Of a stretch of 64,000 nucleotides of DNA, positions 20,260 to 33,360 are shown in pieces. The first letter of the stretch is position 1; every line of letters starts with the position of its first letter. The notes under the pieces are model-generated. The model was not told where the DNA came from. It saw nothing but the letters and a program-made list of their open reading frames with translations, and ran no database searches. Source of the stretch: Massilia sp. UMI-21 (lineage in GTDB: Bacteria; Pseudomonadota; Gammaproteobacteria; Burkholderiales; Burkholderiaceae_D). The stretch covers positions 1,302,001-1,366,000 of the forward strand of contig CP063848.1 in assembly GCA_015277795.1 (NCBI GenBank). The letters are read 5' to 3'. The translations under genes were made by a program, and so were the position numbers.

Positions 20260-20727
20260 TTACTTCCGCTTTTCCGCCAGCCGCCTGAGCGCCGCCACCA
20301 GGCCCTTGTTCTGGCTGCTGTCTTCCAGCGACTCCGCCAGTTCCTCGAAGGCCTGCACGGCCGTCTTCGGCAGCTCCAGCGTACGCATTTGCGGCTTGCT
20401 GTCCGGCATCGCGCGTGCCACCTGCACCTTCAGCTTCACCGATTCCACCGCCCAGCCGCGCTGCGCCAGCGCCGACTGCAGCTTGGGCAGCATCTGCTTC
20501 ATGCGCGCCGCGACGGCCGAACTCGGCACCGCGAGCACCAGCGCCCCGTCCTGGAACGAGATCACGTCGGTGTTGCCGGCCATTACGGGCAGGATCGCGG
20601 CGCAGTCGGACTGCAGCCGGGCCATGCGCATCGCGGCGGGCAGCAGGCTGGCCATGCGGTCGTTCTTGCGCAGGAAATCCGTCGCAACGATCGAGGTTTG
20701 CCGGTTCTTGGTACCGTAGATATGCAC
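20260..20727 (-). CDS. DUF721/DciA-like protein
   Basis: This is a protein of about 155 residues of the DUF721 family, which includes DciA, a loader of the DnaB helicase in bacteria lacking DnaC. The recognisable region runs from TDFLRKNDRMASLLPAA, with a following alpha/beta domain (ISFQDGALVLAVPSSAVAARM, a KH-like fold in DciA). The C-terminus is a charged helix (GLVAALRRLAEKRK). The frame is open to 20925, but the upstream 66 codons do not resemble the family, so GTG 20727 is preferred. No clear ribosome-binding site decides this. It is convergent with lpxC. Confidence 0.75.
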   Translation of the reverse strand: MHIYGTKNRQTSIVATDFLRKNDRMASLLPAAMRMARLQSDCAAILPVMAGNTDVISFQDGALVLAVPSSAVAARMKQMLPKLQSALAQRGWAVESVKLKVQVARAMPDSKPQMRTLELPKTAVQAFEELAESLEDSSQNKGLVAALRRLAEKRK

Positions 20728-21093
20728 TATGAAAACTAGCTTGGAAAATAGAAGAGGAAACAGGAGCGCAGGCAGGGGAGGGAAGCGCGCTTCGCCATGC
20801 CCGCAACATACCACAAACCGGCCAGGAAAATCGCGCTGGACGGTGCCGGAGAGGTGTAAATCGCCGCTGCCGTCGGGGCGCGTCCGGGGCGTTCGGGTGT
20901 GGCGGACGCTGCACTTATAGTGCAATTTGATAACATTCTACTGACCAGCAGCCTTGTTATCCGCCCCATCATCCCCAAGTGTGGCCGGATCGCATGATAA
21001 AATCAGTAGCTTTTTGCCATAGTCGGTCTTCGGCGAGTCCTCGACGGCTCACCCCTGGCTCTTTTTTGCGGCGTAATTTTCTAGAACACAGCA
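20728..21093. other. Leader/intergenic region before secA
   Basis: This stretch of about 366 bp separates divergent dciA and secA. It contains AT-rich patches such as TAAAAT (20998-21003), which may be a -10 for secA without a good -35, and a T-run (21060-21066) after weak dyads. No SecM-like arrest peptide and no M23 peptidase gene, often found here in relatives, is recognisable. Short frames present look non-coding. Confidence 0.45.
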
Positions 21094-23877
<2,784 letters not shown>

Positions 23878-23900
23878 GCTGATATAGCGCTTGTAAATGG

Positions 23901-23932
23901 AACGGCCGGGTGAGAACCTGGCCGTTTTTTTT
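23901..23932 (+). terminator. Intrinsic terminator after secA
   Basis: AACGGCCGGG (23901-23910) pairs with CCTGGCCGTT (23917-23926) with one mismatch, followed by eight T. It marks the end of the conserved core block; the accessory region begins after it. Confidence 0.88.
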
Positions 23933-24119
23933 ATGTCTTGTGCGTGATGCGTGCGCTGTCGATGGCGGCTGTGTGGGACTTCGTGACAGTTCTCGATTTT
24001 TGTTGGCTTGCGGGCTGCTATGCTGTGTTCGACGGCCGGCTTCGGCCAGGAGCGGACGTTCGACCTAAACAGTTGCCGACATACTGTGCGGCTGACTTGA
24101 ACAAAGATAGGGCCTTGAA

Positions 24120-24476
24120 TTGACCCAATACGCTACTCATGAGGGATACGCTCGTTCGGTACGCCGCGAGGTCGTCTCAATAGCAAAGGCGATGCTCGAC
24201 GGACAGTTGAGCTTTCTGATCGGTTCACGACGATTGGCTGCTTTACGTCATGAAACTGATACGGCGGCTGACGACGCAGACTTCCTAATTTTCGTTGCTA
24301 TCGACTCAGAAACTGATGCATTGCCGCTCGGTGCCGTTCGAGAGCACTGGGACAAACGTGCCCTGGCCCGGCTTGAACTGGAGATTGAAGAGGCTGAACA
24401 CTGGGCCTCCACTGCCGGGGCCGATGCATGCAAGTCGCTAATTGCAAGGTTTGGAGAGCACGAATCGAACACATGA
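24120..24476 (+). CDS. Hypothetical protein, 118 residues
   Basis: I do not recognise this family. It looks like a soluble, mostly helical acidic protein with a central stretch DADFLIFVAIDSETDALPLG followed by VREHWDKRALARLELEIEEAE. The coding character is believable: no repeats, and a balanced amino-acid pattern. The proposed start is TTG 24120; no strong ribosome-binding site is visible and no in-frame ATG precedes the conserved-looking part. It is AT-richer than the core genes. It is the first gene of the accessory island. Confidence 0.6.
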   Translation: MTQYATHEGYARSVRREVVSIAKAMLDGQLSFLIGSRRLAALRHETDTAADDADFLIFVAIDSETDALPLGAVREHWDKRALARLELEIEEAEHWASTAGADACKSLIARFGEHESNT

Positions 24477-24540
24477 ACGTCTGCTTCGGGTCGACAGCGG
24501 GCGCTACAGTAGGTCCGCAATCGGCCACGAGCGGACGTTC
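24477..24540 (+). repeat. Palindromic intergenic repeat, left copy
   Basis: The segment beginning AACGTCTGCTTCGGGTCG and continuing through AGCGGGCGCTACAGTAGG is a close relative of the sequence reconstructed around the IS1182 element (34510-34526 joined to 36213-36262). A partial GAGCGGACGTTCG motif also occurs at 24050. It directly follows the stop of the 118-residue gene. The function is unknown. Confidence 0.5.
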
Positions 24541-24571
24541 GCGGTTTTTCTATTTTCACTAATTGAGGCAT

Positions 24572-24892
24572 ATGGACCTGCCCACAATCGAGACTATGGC
24601 TTCGGGAAACCTGAATCTCACGATCACGGAAGATACGGCTTGGGAAACCTTCTCGGCTCAGGCCTCCGACTTCGTCCGACGGTTCAAAGGCACCGTGCTT
24701 AAACGAATCGACACTCCAGTTGAGCGGATGTGGATTGTCCTGATCAAACGGAGACCGTTCTACCAAACGTTTGAGGATTTCCTGTTGAGGATGACGCTCG
24801 ACTCGATGAATAGTTCTTGTGCTTTAGTGATTCACGAAATACACGCGGCGCTATTCGCTGAAGCGCAATCGAAAAAGCCTAATAATGCATAG
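24572..24892 (+). CDS. Hypothetical protein, 106 residues
   Basis: This is a small unrecognised protein. The sequence begins MDLPTIETMASGNLNLTI and contains the well-structured-looking segment FKGTVLKRIDTPVERMWIVLIK; it has no signal peptide or membrane segment. GAGG at 24565-24568 lies three bases before ATG 24572, a rather short spacing; an in-frame TTG at 24563 is an alternative. It is convergent with the broken lipase-like gene: the two stops would be about 53 bp apart without the IS21 element. A role as a partner of that gene is possible but not shown. Confidence 0.6.
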   Translation: MDLPTIETMASGNLNLTITEDTAWETFSAQASDFVRRFKGTVLKRIDTPVERMWIVLIKRRPFYQTFEDFLLRMTLDSMNSSCALVIHEIHAALFAEAQSKKPNNA

Positions 24893-25014
24893 TCTCAAGC
24901 TAGAGAAATAGCGGCCGCAAAAACTGCTGTCAACGGCGATTGAAAACTGATACAGATTTCGTCGTGCCAGCGATTTAAAACTGATACACCGCCGTTGCCG
25001 AACACCGTCCGCGT

Positions 25015-26906
<1,892 letters not shown>

Positions 26907-26979
26907 AATGGTGTATCAGTTTTCAATCGCTGCCTGTATCAGTTTACAACCGCTGCTGACAACTGCGGCCGCCCATTAT

Positions 26980-27192
26980 TTACAGAGGGCCATCCCAGTC
27001 GCCAAGGTAATACGGTGGGAGACCGATTAATCCCACCTTTGAACTCTGGAGAACGCTCATAGCTGCTTCTCTACTAGATATTAAGTCCCAGTTCGCATAA
27101 TCAACCGCAACTATGCCTCCCAGCACGTTGTCCGATTGGTGTGAGATAAGAGATCCGTTTAGTTCGTTTGCAAAGCTCCAAATGTAGTTAGG
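26980..27192 (-). pseudogene. 3' remnant of the lipase/RTX-like gene, cut off by the IS481-like element
   Basis: On the minus strand this stretch reads 68 codons from YIWSFANELNGSLISH to a TAA at 26980-26982, without its own start; an in-frame TGA lies just upstream inside the IS. Its reading frame is exactly that of the large gene at 28294-31614 once the IS (27193-28293) and one GTTAGG copy are removed. The segment VLGGIVAVDYA resembles the C-terminal tails of calcium-binding RTX-like proteins. It ends 18 bp from the IS21 right end. Confidence 0.85.
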
Positions 27193-28293
27193 TGTTCAGT
27201 ATCGTGCGATCATATTCCTCGCCGTAGCTGGCCTTTGTTTCGTGCAAAAGCTATGCTGGGCGACTTGATTGCTGGGTTCAGCAGTCCCGGCATTCAATCG
27301 CACCAGGAGCAGTTGGCAGCATGAGTTCACGCATTCATCCACAGGCCCGTACCACACCGAAGATCCGCCAGGAGATCAAGGATTCGGGCCTGTCTTCCAG
27401 AGAAGCTGCCAAGGTTTTCAACATCACGCGAGCCACTGCACAGAAGTGGCTTGGACGCGATGACGTACACGATCGCTCGCACCGCGCTCACACACTGCAT
27501 ACAACCTTGAGCCAGGCCCAGGAAGCCATTGTTCTGTCTCTGCGCCAGTCACTCTACCTGCCGCTCGACGATCTTCTGTTCATTACCAAGCAGTACATCA
27601 ATCCGGCCGTCTCGCGCGCGGGCATTGCGCGCCTGCTAAAGCGTGAAGGCATGTCGCGCCTGACGGACTTGATTGCGACGGCAGAGGGAGAGAAGATCAC
27701 GCCGAAGAAGACCTTCAAGGACTACGAACCCGGCTTCATCCACATCGATATCAAGTACCTGCCGCAGATGCCGGACGAGACCTCACGCCGCTATCTGTTC
27801 GTCGCTATCGATCGCGCCACGCGCTGGGTCTTCATGCACATCTACAGCGACATGACGGAGAAAAGTAGCGTCGATTTTCTGCGCCGTTTGAAGTTGGCTT
27901 CGCCGATCAAGATCAGCAAAATCCTGACCGACAACGGCTCGCAATTCACCGACCGTTTCACCACCAAGGACAAGAAGCCCAGCGGCAAACACGCATTCGA
28001 CGTCGCCTGCGCAGCCCTGCCTGCAGAACATCGCCTGGCGCCGCCACGCCATCCGCAAACCAATGGCATGGTCGAGCGCTTCAACGGGCGCATCAACGAA
28101 TTGCTGCAGCAGACCCGTTTCGATAGCCGGGCCGATCTGCAGGCCACTTTGCTGAACTATCTGAAGCTGTACAACCACCACATTCCACAACGCGCCATCG
28201 GCAGTAAAACCCCCATCCTCGCTCTCAAGGAATGGCAACAAAAGCGGCCGGAGTTATTCGTTAAACGCGTTTATGATCAAACGGGACTCGACA
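27193..28293 (+). mobile_element. Complete IS481-family insertion sequence (1101 bp) inside the lipase-like gene
   Basis: The left end TGTTCAGTATCGTG (27193) and the right end read inward from 28293, TGTCGAGTCCCGTT, match at 16 of the first 22 positions including a shared GATCATA. The 6-bp target duplication GTTAGG is perfect (27187-27192 and 28294-28299) and agrees with the NCTAGN-like target known for IS481 apart from one base. One transposase gene fills the element. Confidence 0.93.
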
Positions 28294-28298
28294 GTTAG
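27321..28298 (+). CDS. IS481-family transposase
   Basis: This 325-residue DDE transposase has an N-terminal helix-turn-helix (SSREAAKVFNITRATAQKWLG). The catalytic residues are likely the first Asp of FIHIDIKYLPQ, the Asp of KILTDNGSQF and the Glu of NGMVERFNGRINE. ATG 27321 has AGGAGC ten bases upstream. The last codons run past the IS end: the stop TAG (28296-28298) is supplied by the target duplication GTTAGG rather than by the element. Confidence 0.94.
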   Translation: MSSRIHPQARTTPKIRQEIKDSGLSSREAAKVFNITRATAQKWLGRDDVHDRSHRAHTLHTTLSQAQEAIVLSLRQSLYLPLDDLLFITKQYINPAVSRAGIARLLKREGMSRLTDLIATAEGEKITPKKTFKDYEPGFIHIDIKYLPQMPDETSRRYLFVAIDRATRWVFMHIYSDMTEKSSVDFLRRLKLASPIKISKILTDNGSQFTDRFTTKDKKPSGKHAFDVACAALPAEHRLAPPRHPQTNGMVERFNGRINELLQQTRFDSRADLQATLLNYLKLYNHHIPQRAIGSKTPILALKEWQQKRPELFVKRVYDQTGLDS

Positions 28299-31200
28299 GC
28301 CCGTTCCTTACCAGTTCACTATCAAATCGCTGAACTAAACCTACAAAGTCAACTAAACTAAACCTTTGATCGAATCCAACGTATTGCCCATCCACAGTAA
28401 ATTCATTGTGAACAAATTGCAAGCGCTCTATCGATTTATCTGAAAAACTATACCAATCCTTAATTGTTATCTGGTCATCAGTGCCCAACTTAAAGATGAG
28501 GTCATTACCAATTTTGCTCAAAGATAGACCATTGAACTGCGCGGGAAGTGCAATCGAGAGAACCGCATTTGCACCATTTGTTCCTTGCAACACATCTTTT
28601 CCATCGCCCAGGTTAAAGGCTATGACTGATTCCCCCGTAGATAATGTGATTGTATCGTCTCCCTCTCTTCCCGCAATAAACCGCGTTCCGGCATCAGTTT
28701 GAATCACGTCAGCATCTTCTGAGCCCCAAACAGCAGATACTCTGTGCTGGTCCGTAAACGTATAGCCGACTGTTTTCTGCGTTTGGGAGGAACTTGACGT
28801 ATCTACCGAAGTTCCATCAGCAAAAGTTTTGACAGTTCGTCCTGCGATCTCCTGTTCCACAAAGATAATCGCCGATGATTTATCATATCGGGTATAGCTG
28901 TCTGGAGACCATACGTCACGATACTTTATCGTTCCATCTTGATTGTATTGGATGAGATACGAATTAAACTCGTCGATTTTTACTGATTCTTTAATAAGTC
29001 GACCATTGTACGAAAAATATTTCTCATGGCTGTTTAAATCTTCCCAAATGATTCTTCCATCAGACCATTCGCGCTGTAAATGGTAACCATCGAAATTGCG
29101 AACATCTGTTTTTTGGATATCGCCATTCCAATCATAGAATGTGTAATCCCAGCTGCCATCTGGGCGATCAGTCTTTAAAGAACTTAATACGTTCCCCCAT
29201 CCCCATTGCTTCTCTATAATTGTTCCATCTAGATCTTTTCTTACTTCCAACGTGAGCGTATCTCCATACTCATACTTTCGATGCACGCTACTTCCATCAT
29301 CTGCGTACTCATCGGTTGTACGTATCCAGCCTTCGTTTGTCTCACTGTGTATAAGGCGTCCTGTAGCGTTAAAGTCGTTCGTTACTGTTTTACCAGCCGC
29401 TGAAATCACTTCGTGCACTTTAATCTGTGCTGTATTAAAGTTTGCAACGATATGCACCCCTTCGTTCTCTTCAGTCCGAATATATGAACCGTCGAGCGAA
29501 AATACGGTTTTGGTGGTGTTCCCGTTAGCATCTACTAGGTTCTCAACAAGTTTGATACCTTCAGAATTGAATTTTGTTGTGGAACTCAAAGTTTCCGAGT
29601 TCGATGAAACGGTACGGCCAAACAAATCAACCTGTTCGAACCAGAATGCCGAGCCGTCGTACCAGCGATGGTTGTAAATTCCTGGAGCTTCCTGCTCAAT
29701 CATATGGTACACACCGTCACTTGAAGTATAGTGGTATGACGAGCTGTGTACTTCGTAATTTGGCGACCAGATATAGTCACTTCCCAACTCATTCTTGCTG
29801 TCATGGATCTGATAAATTAACCCATCAGTCGCTGTAAATTCAGCGTCGTTATTTTTGACTAGTGTTGGAAGGCCATCTTTTAGTTTAAAAGTTTTGTCTT
29901 CGTATTGAATAACACTATATACTCCAAAGCCGAAATGCTCCTTGACTGGCTCCCAAATTGCATCTAGCCCCCACTTTCCATCTTTACTTTCTAAGATCGC
30001 AAACTGACTAAGATAAATTTTCGGAGGATTCGAATCGTTGAGCTCTAGACCAACGCGGGAATAGTTGATCGATTTAATTTCCCCCGTTTTAGCAAAGGAA
30101 TACATATGAGTAGAAGTAAGATGGCCGTCAGTATAGTTGTTAAGTCCACCGAGTTCGCTGCGCCCATTTAGCTTGGGTTCCCAAGCACGAGTTTCAACAG
30201 TTTTCCATTTCCCTTCAATAATATATTCGACAGTATATTTTCCGTTGCCGTAAGTTTCGCGTACATAGCTTGGGTAGGAGGATTTGTTGGTGACTGTCAG
30301 CCTGTAGCCGCTTTGGTCAGCATTGAAGTATTCTTCAATATCCTTATCTGCTGAAGTAAATTTTTTCGAACCATGACCGTCAGTCCAAGTTGTAGCTTCT
30401 GTGACTCCTTCCTTGTTGACGTAGATGCTATGGGAAAATTCAGAAGTTGCGCTGTTAGTCCAAGTAAAGTCGTTGCCTACTACTTCCTCAGTGCCGAATC
30501 CAGCTGCGTTGATATCAAATGTAACCGTAACACGGCCATTATCCTGCCCGTAGGTATACGTGCCCGACAATGCTCCTTCTGTTGTCATCTCCAGCGAGAC
30601 TTTTCGCTCTGCTGTATCTCGATCGAAGGTCCAGCTACCGTCACTATTATTCAAATAGTCAATATATAATTCGCCCTTTGCGTTTACCTGAGAGAAATAC
30701 TGAGATTTGCCATCATTGCGAATCGAAATCACATTTCCATCGGTATCAGGAGCGCTCACGTCGTACGTTGCTTTCGCACTCAATTCATCGCCGACCATTG
30801 AGAAATTGATTTTGATTTTTTCATCTGAGAAAATCACTTTGCCGTCTGGCCCAATACGGAGCGCACCTTCTTCTTTTGCGTTCGAAGGAATTGTTCCAGT
30901 AGGTTCCCAAATATTTGCCCCGAAAATTGAATTTTCTTTTTTGAGGTACGAAACAATAGTTTCGATAGAATGTCCTGGCACAAGACTATTGTACAGAGAA
31001 TATACAGCGCTTAGTGTTAGACCTAGTCCGCCGGTAAACCCAAGAAGCAAAGTCGGCAGGAACTGTTGCGGGGCAGGCCCTGCATCGAGTTTGTAAGAAA
31101 ATCCTAGATGGGTACCGCCAGCGTAATTGATTGCGTCACCTTCCGCATACAAATTTAGAACCCGATAATTTTCCTTTGGCTCAGAAAAACTATACCCACC

Positions 31201-31614
31201 AATTCCAGGTGAATTAAAAGTTACAGCAGAGACGTCTCGTTTCAACTCGTCTTGCAAAAAGGCAGTCGCTGCTTGAGCATTGTTTCCGCCTAACGAGTGG
31301 CCGGTATTGATAATTTTGTAATCTGCATATTCAGGCAGTTGGGCAATTTCACGCGCAAACTCAACCGCGCGGTCTTGCCCACTATGTTGAATAAGAAGTG
31401 TTAGCTTCCCATCATTTGCAAGATCTTTGAGGTCAGGCATCCTAGTTCCTCGATGCGTGATCACAATTTCTTTTGTTTCCCGATTGATATATGCTTGACC
31501 GTAATATCCATTTTCATTGTCGTCACTAACGTCAATGAGTTCCCATTTCGTAAAAATTTCCGGATCGGCATAAACGCCTCGACTAAAAATCGCTAGTTCT
31601 AGAATGGTTGCCAT
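28261..31614 (-). pseudogene. Large lipase-3 / YD-like / RTX-like protein, interrupted by an IS
   Basis: As it stands the frame is 1117 residues, the last ten encoded by the IS481-like element; without the IS it would be 1175. The N-terminal lipase class 3-like domain (about 1-225) has the nucleophile motif GHSLGG with Ser107 and plausible partners Asp160 and His215. A long middle (about 270-960) is rich in tryptophan/tyrosine beta-hairpin segments such as GSWDYTFYDWNGD, reminiscent of YD repeats. Near residue 990 a degenerate calcium-binding nonapeptide (GREGDDTI) is followed by LSLSKIGNDLIFKLG. There is no signal peptide, so type I secretion is possible. It is clearly AT-rich. The start is 2 bp after the WD40-like gene. 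The loss of only 68 residues may leave a partly active product. Confidence 0.85.
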
Positions 31615-31616
31615 TT

Positions 31617-32729
31617 TTATTTTGCTAAAAAAATTGTAATTTTTTTTGCGCTTGCCACAGCAATGATATTCTGTTCGCTGTGAGTTGCTATTGCTGAAGT
31701 GTCAATATTGCCGCTAAAAGTAATTTCTTTCTTATGTATGTCCCATATCCTTAAAACCCCTTTCTCCCCTCCATATCCTTCATAGATTCTATTTGTGCCA
31801 GCGGAAATTGCTAGGCCAACTTGGGCTTGTCCATAGTTTGGTGAGGCTAAGATAGTTGTTTCAGACGACTTTAGGTCGAAGTGATATAGCCCTTGTCCGG
31901 CAGCGATAAATACTTGTTCGCTATTTGGATGCCATTCGAGGCGAGTGAAAGAGTCAGCGCGAAATGAAACTATTCGGTCTGATATGATTGCTCCATTCGT
32001 TACATCTACTATCTGCAAATGAAACTCTGGTTTTCTAATTATCTGACCGTTCCCGTTCTTTAGCGGGACTGGCACGCTCTTTAAAGTAGAAACGCCCATG
32101 ATTGCTAGCTTCGATCCATCTGAAGATAGGGCCATATTTCTAGGGCTTATATTTGCTAAATCTACCGCTAGTGTCTGCGTCCAATCTTTAGTCGAATACT
32201 CAATAAGTTCTGCTAGATCGCTGCCAAGTGGTCTTTCCGTTAGCCTTATCAGTTTTTCGCCAGTTGCTGAGAAAGCTAACGCTATGCAACCAAGCCCTAC
32301 CGAGTCGTCCGTAAATTGACGAACTATTTTCCATTCGGCCATGCTCCAGACCGTTATCACAACATTTGAATTGCTTGCCCGACTATGACATGTAGCAAAA
32401 AAGCGCTCATCAGGAGAGAATGCAAATGGAGTTCCAACCACTACGTCTGATGCTCCAATTGGTAAAGTTACAGAACGTTCTACCTTTCGCTCTTCCCAGT
32501 TCCATAAGATAATCCCGCCGTCCGCCTGACGACTAGCTAATACTCTGCCACTAGGACTAAATTGTAAGAAGCGCGGCCTTGGGTTATTCGGCTCGGATAA
32601 CTCCACTACTTCACGTAACTTGATGTATTCCATTGACTCTGGACCTTTTGACGAAGCAAATGCATGCCAATTGCTGCTAAATATTAATAAGGTTAAACCG
32701 GTAATTCTTAGGACAATATGTCTTTTCAT
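31617..32729 (-). CDS. Exported WD40-like beta-propeller protein
   Basis: This is a 370-residue protein with a signal peptide (MKRHIVLRITGLTLLIF...HAFASS). Several WD40-like blades follow, for example FLQFSPSGRVLASRQADGG-IILWNWEE near residue 57 and ISAGTNRIYEGYGG-VLRIWDIHKKE near residue 313. It is probably periplasmic or surface-anchored by partner binding. The frame opens at 32768, but ATG 32729 is chosen because it starts the signal peptide. It is AT-rich and 2 bp upstream of the lipase-like gene, so the two are almost certainly cotranscribed. The function is unknown; an accessory or protective role for the lipase is a guess. Confidence 0.72.
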   Translation of the reverse strand: MKRHIVLRITGLTLLIFSSNWHAFASSKGPESMEYIKLREVVELSEPNNPRPRFLQFSPSGRVLASRQADGGIILWNWEERKVERSVTLPIGASDVVVGTPFAFSPDERFFATCHSRASNSNVVITVWSMAEWKIVRQFTDDSVGLGCIALAFSATGEKLIRLTERPLGSDLAELIEYSTKDWTQTLAVDLANISPRNMALSSDGSKLAIMGVSTLKSVPVPLKNGNGQIIRKPEFHLQIVDVTNGAIISDRIVSFRADSFTRLEWHPNSEQVFIAAGQGLYHFDLKSSETTILASPNYGQAQVGLAISAGTNRIYEGYGGEKGVLRIWDIHKKEITFSGNIDTSAIATHSEQNIIAVASAKKITIFLAK

Positions 32730-32818
32730 GGCTGCGAGTCGGCACTCTAAGGGTCTGCGGTTGAGCATTCTAGCAACTCAAACGTCACGTAAACTCAAAG
32801 ATTGTAACGTGCCCCCGG
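32730..32818 (-). other. Short promoter-region remnant of the WD40/lipase operon
   Basis: Only 89 bp remain between the WD40-like start and the IS3-family end. Read on the minus strand it contains TTGAG motifs and TAGAAT, a possible -10, but not at good spacing. The upstream context of the operon has probably been lost at the IS junction, because the IS3 element shows no target duplication. Confidence 0.4.
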
Positions 32819-32880
32819 TGTCAGAATAGTTGTCGCCCCGTTTGAATCTGAGAAAATGGGGGCGATAACAAGAGTGAAGA

Positions 32881-33360
32881 GTGGCCCGGTACGGACAAGA
32901 ATTCAAAGACAAGGCGGTTGCAAGGTTGCTGCCGCCCGAGAGTGTATCGATCAAGGACGTGGCCTTGTCGGTGGGTGTGAGCGAGTCGACATTGGAGCGC
33001 TGGCGTAGCGAAGCCTTGGCAAGTCCAGTGCAGCGGCGCGAGTGGACGCCGGCGGCCAAGTTCGAGGCGGTGCTGGCGACATCGGCAATGGACGAGGCCA
33101 GCAAAAGCGCGTGGTGCCGCAGCAATGGCGTGTATCCGCACGAGCTGGCGGTATGGCGCGAGAATGCGATTAATGGCCTGGCCCAGCCGGGCGAGAAGCG
33201 GCTGACGGCGGCCGAGGCCAAGCAGGAAAGGCGGCGCGTCAAGGAGCTCGAGCGCGAGATACGGCGCAAGGACAAGGCGCTTGCGGAAGCGGCTGCATTG
33301 CTGGTGCTGTCAAAAAAAGCCGAGGCGATCTTCAGCAAGTACCGCGCCGAGGACGAATGA
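32881..33360 (+). CDS. IS3-family transposase subunit OrfA
   Basis: This 159-residue DNA-binding subunit has two helix-turn-helix regions (SIKDVALSVGVSESTLERWR and a second around AAKFEAVLATSAMDEASK) and a C-terminal coiled coil (EAKQERRRVKELEREIRRKDKAL). The start is GTG 32881. A slippery run A AAA AAA at 33312-33318, in phase with the frame (TCA AAA AAA GCC), can shift ribosomes by -1 into OrfB. Confidence 0.92.
   Translation: MARYGQEFKDKAVARLLPPESVSIKDVALSVGVSESTLERWRSEALASPVQRREWTPAAKFEAVLATSAMDEASKSAWCRSNGVYPHELAVWRENAINGLAQPGEKRLTAAEAKQERRRVKELEREIRRKDKALAEAAALLVLSKKAEAIFSKYRAEDE
33312..33318 (+). promoter_or_regulatory. Probable programmed -1 frameshift site of the IS3 element
   Basis: The heptamer A AAA AAA is phased as X XXY YYZ in OrfA and lies about 40 bases before the OrfA stop. 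After a -1 slip the OrfB frame is open from 33318 through the OrfB ATG at 33357. Fusion OrfAB transposases made this way are standard in IS3. Confidence 0.6.

Noticed and set aside
20728..20925. Extended N-terminus of the DUF721/DciA-like protein
   Set aside because: The extra 66 codons do not match family N-termini, which start shortly before the TDFLR motif.
21036..21066. Possible attenuator before secA
   Set aside because: The stem before the T-run is weak and mismatched; no leader peptide is seen.
24473..24563. Short frame beginning MNVCFGSTAG after the 118-residue gene
   Set aside because: It lies entirely in the palindromic intergenic repeat and has no ribosome-binding site.
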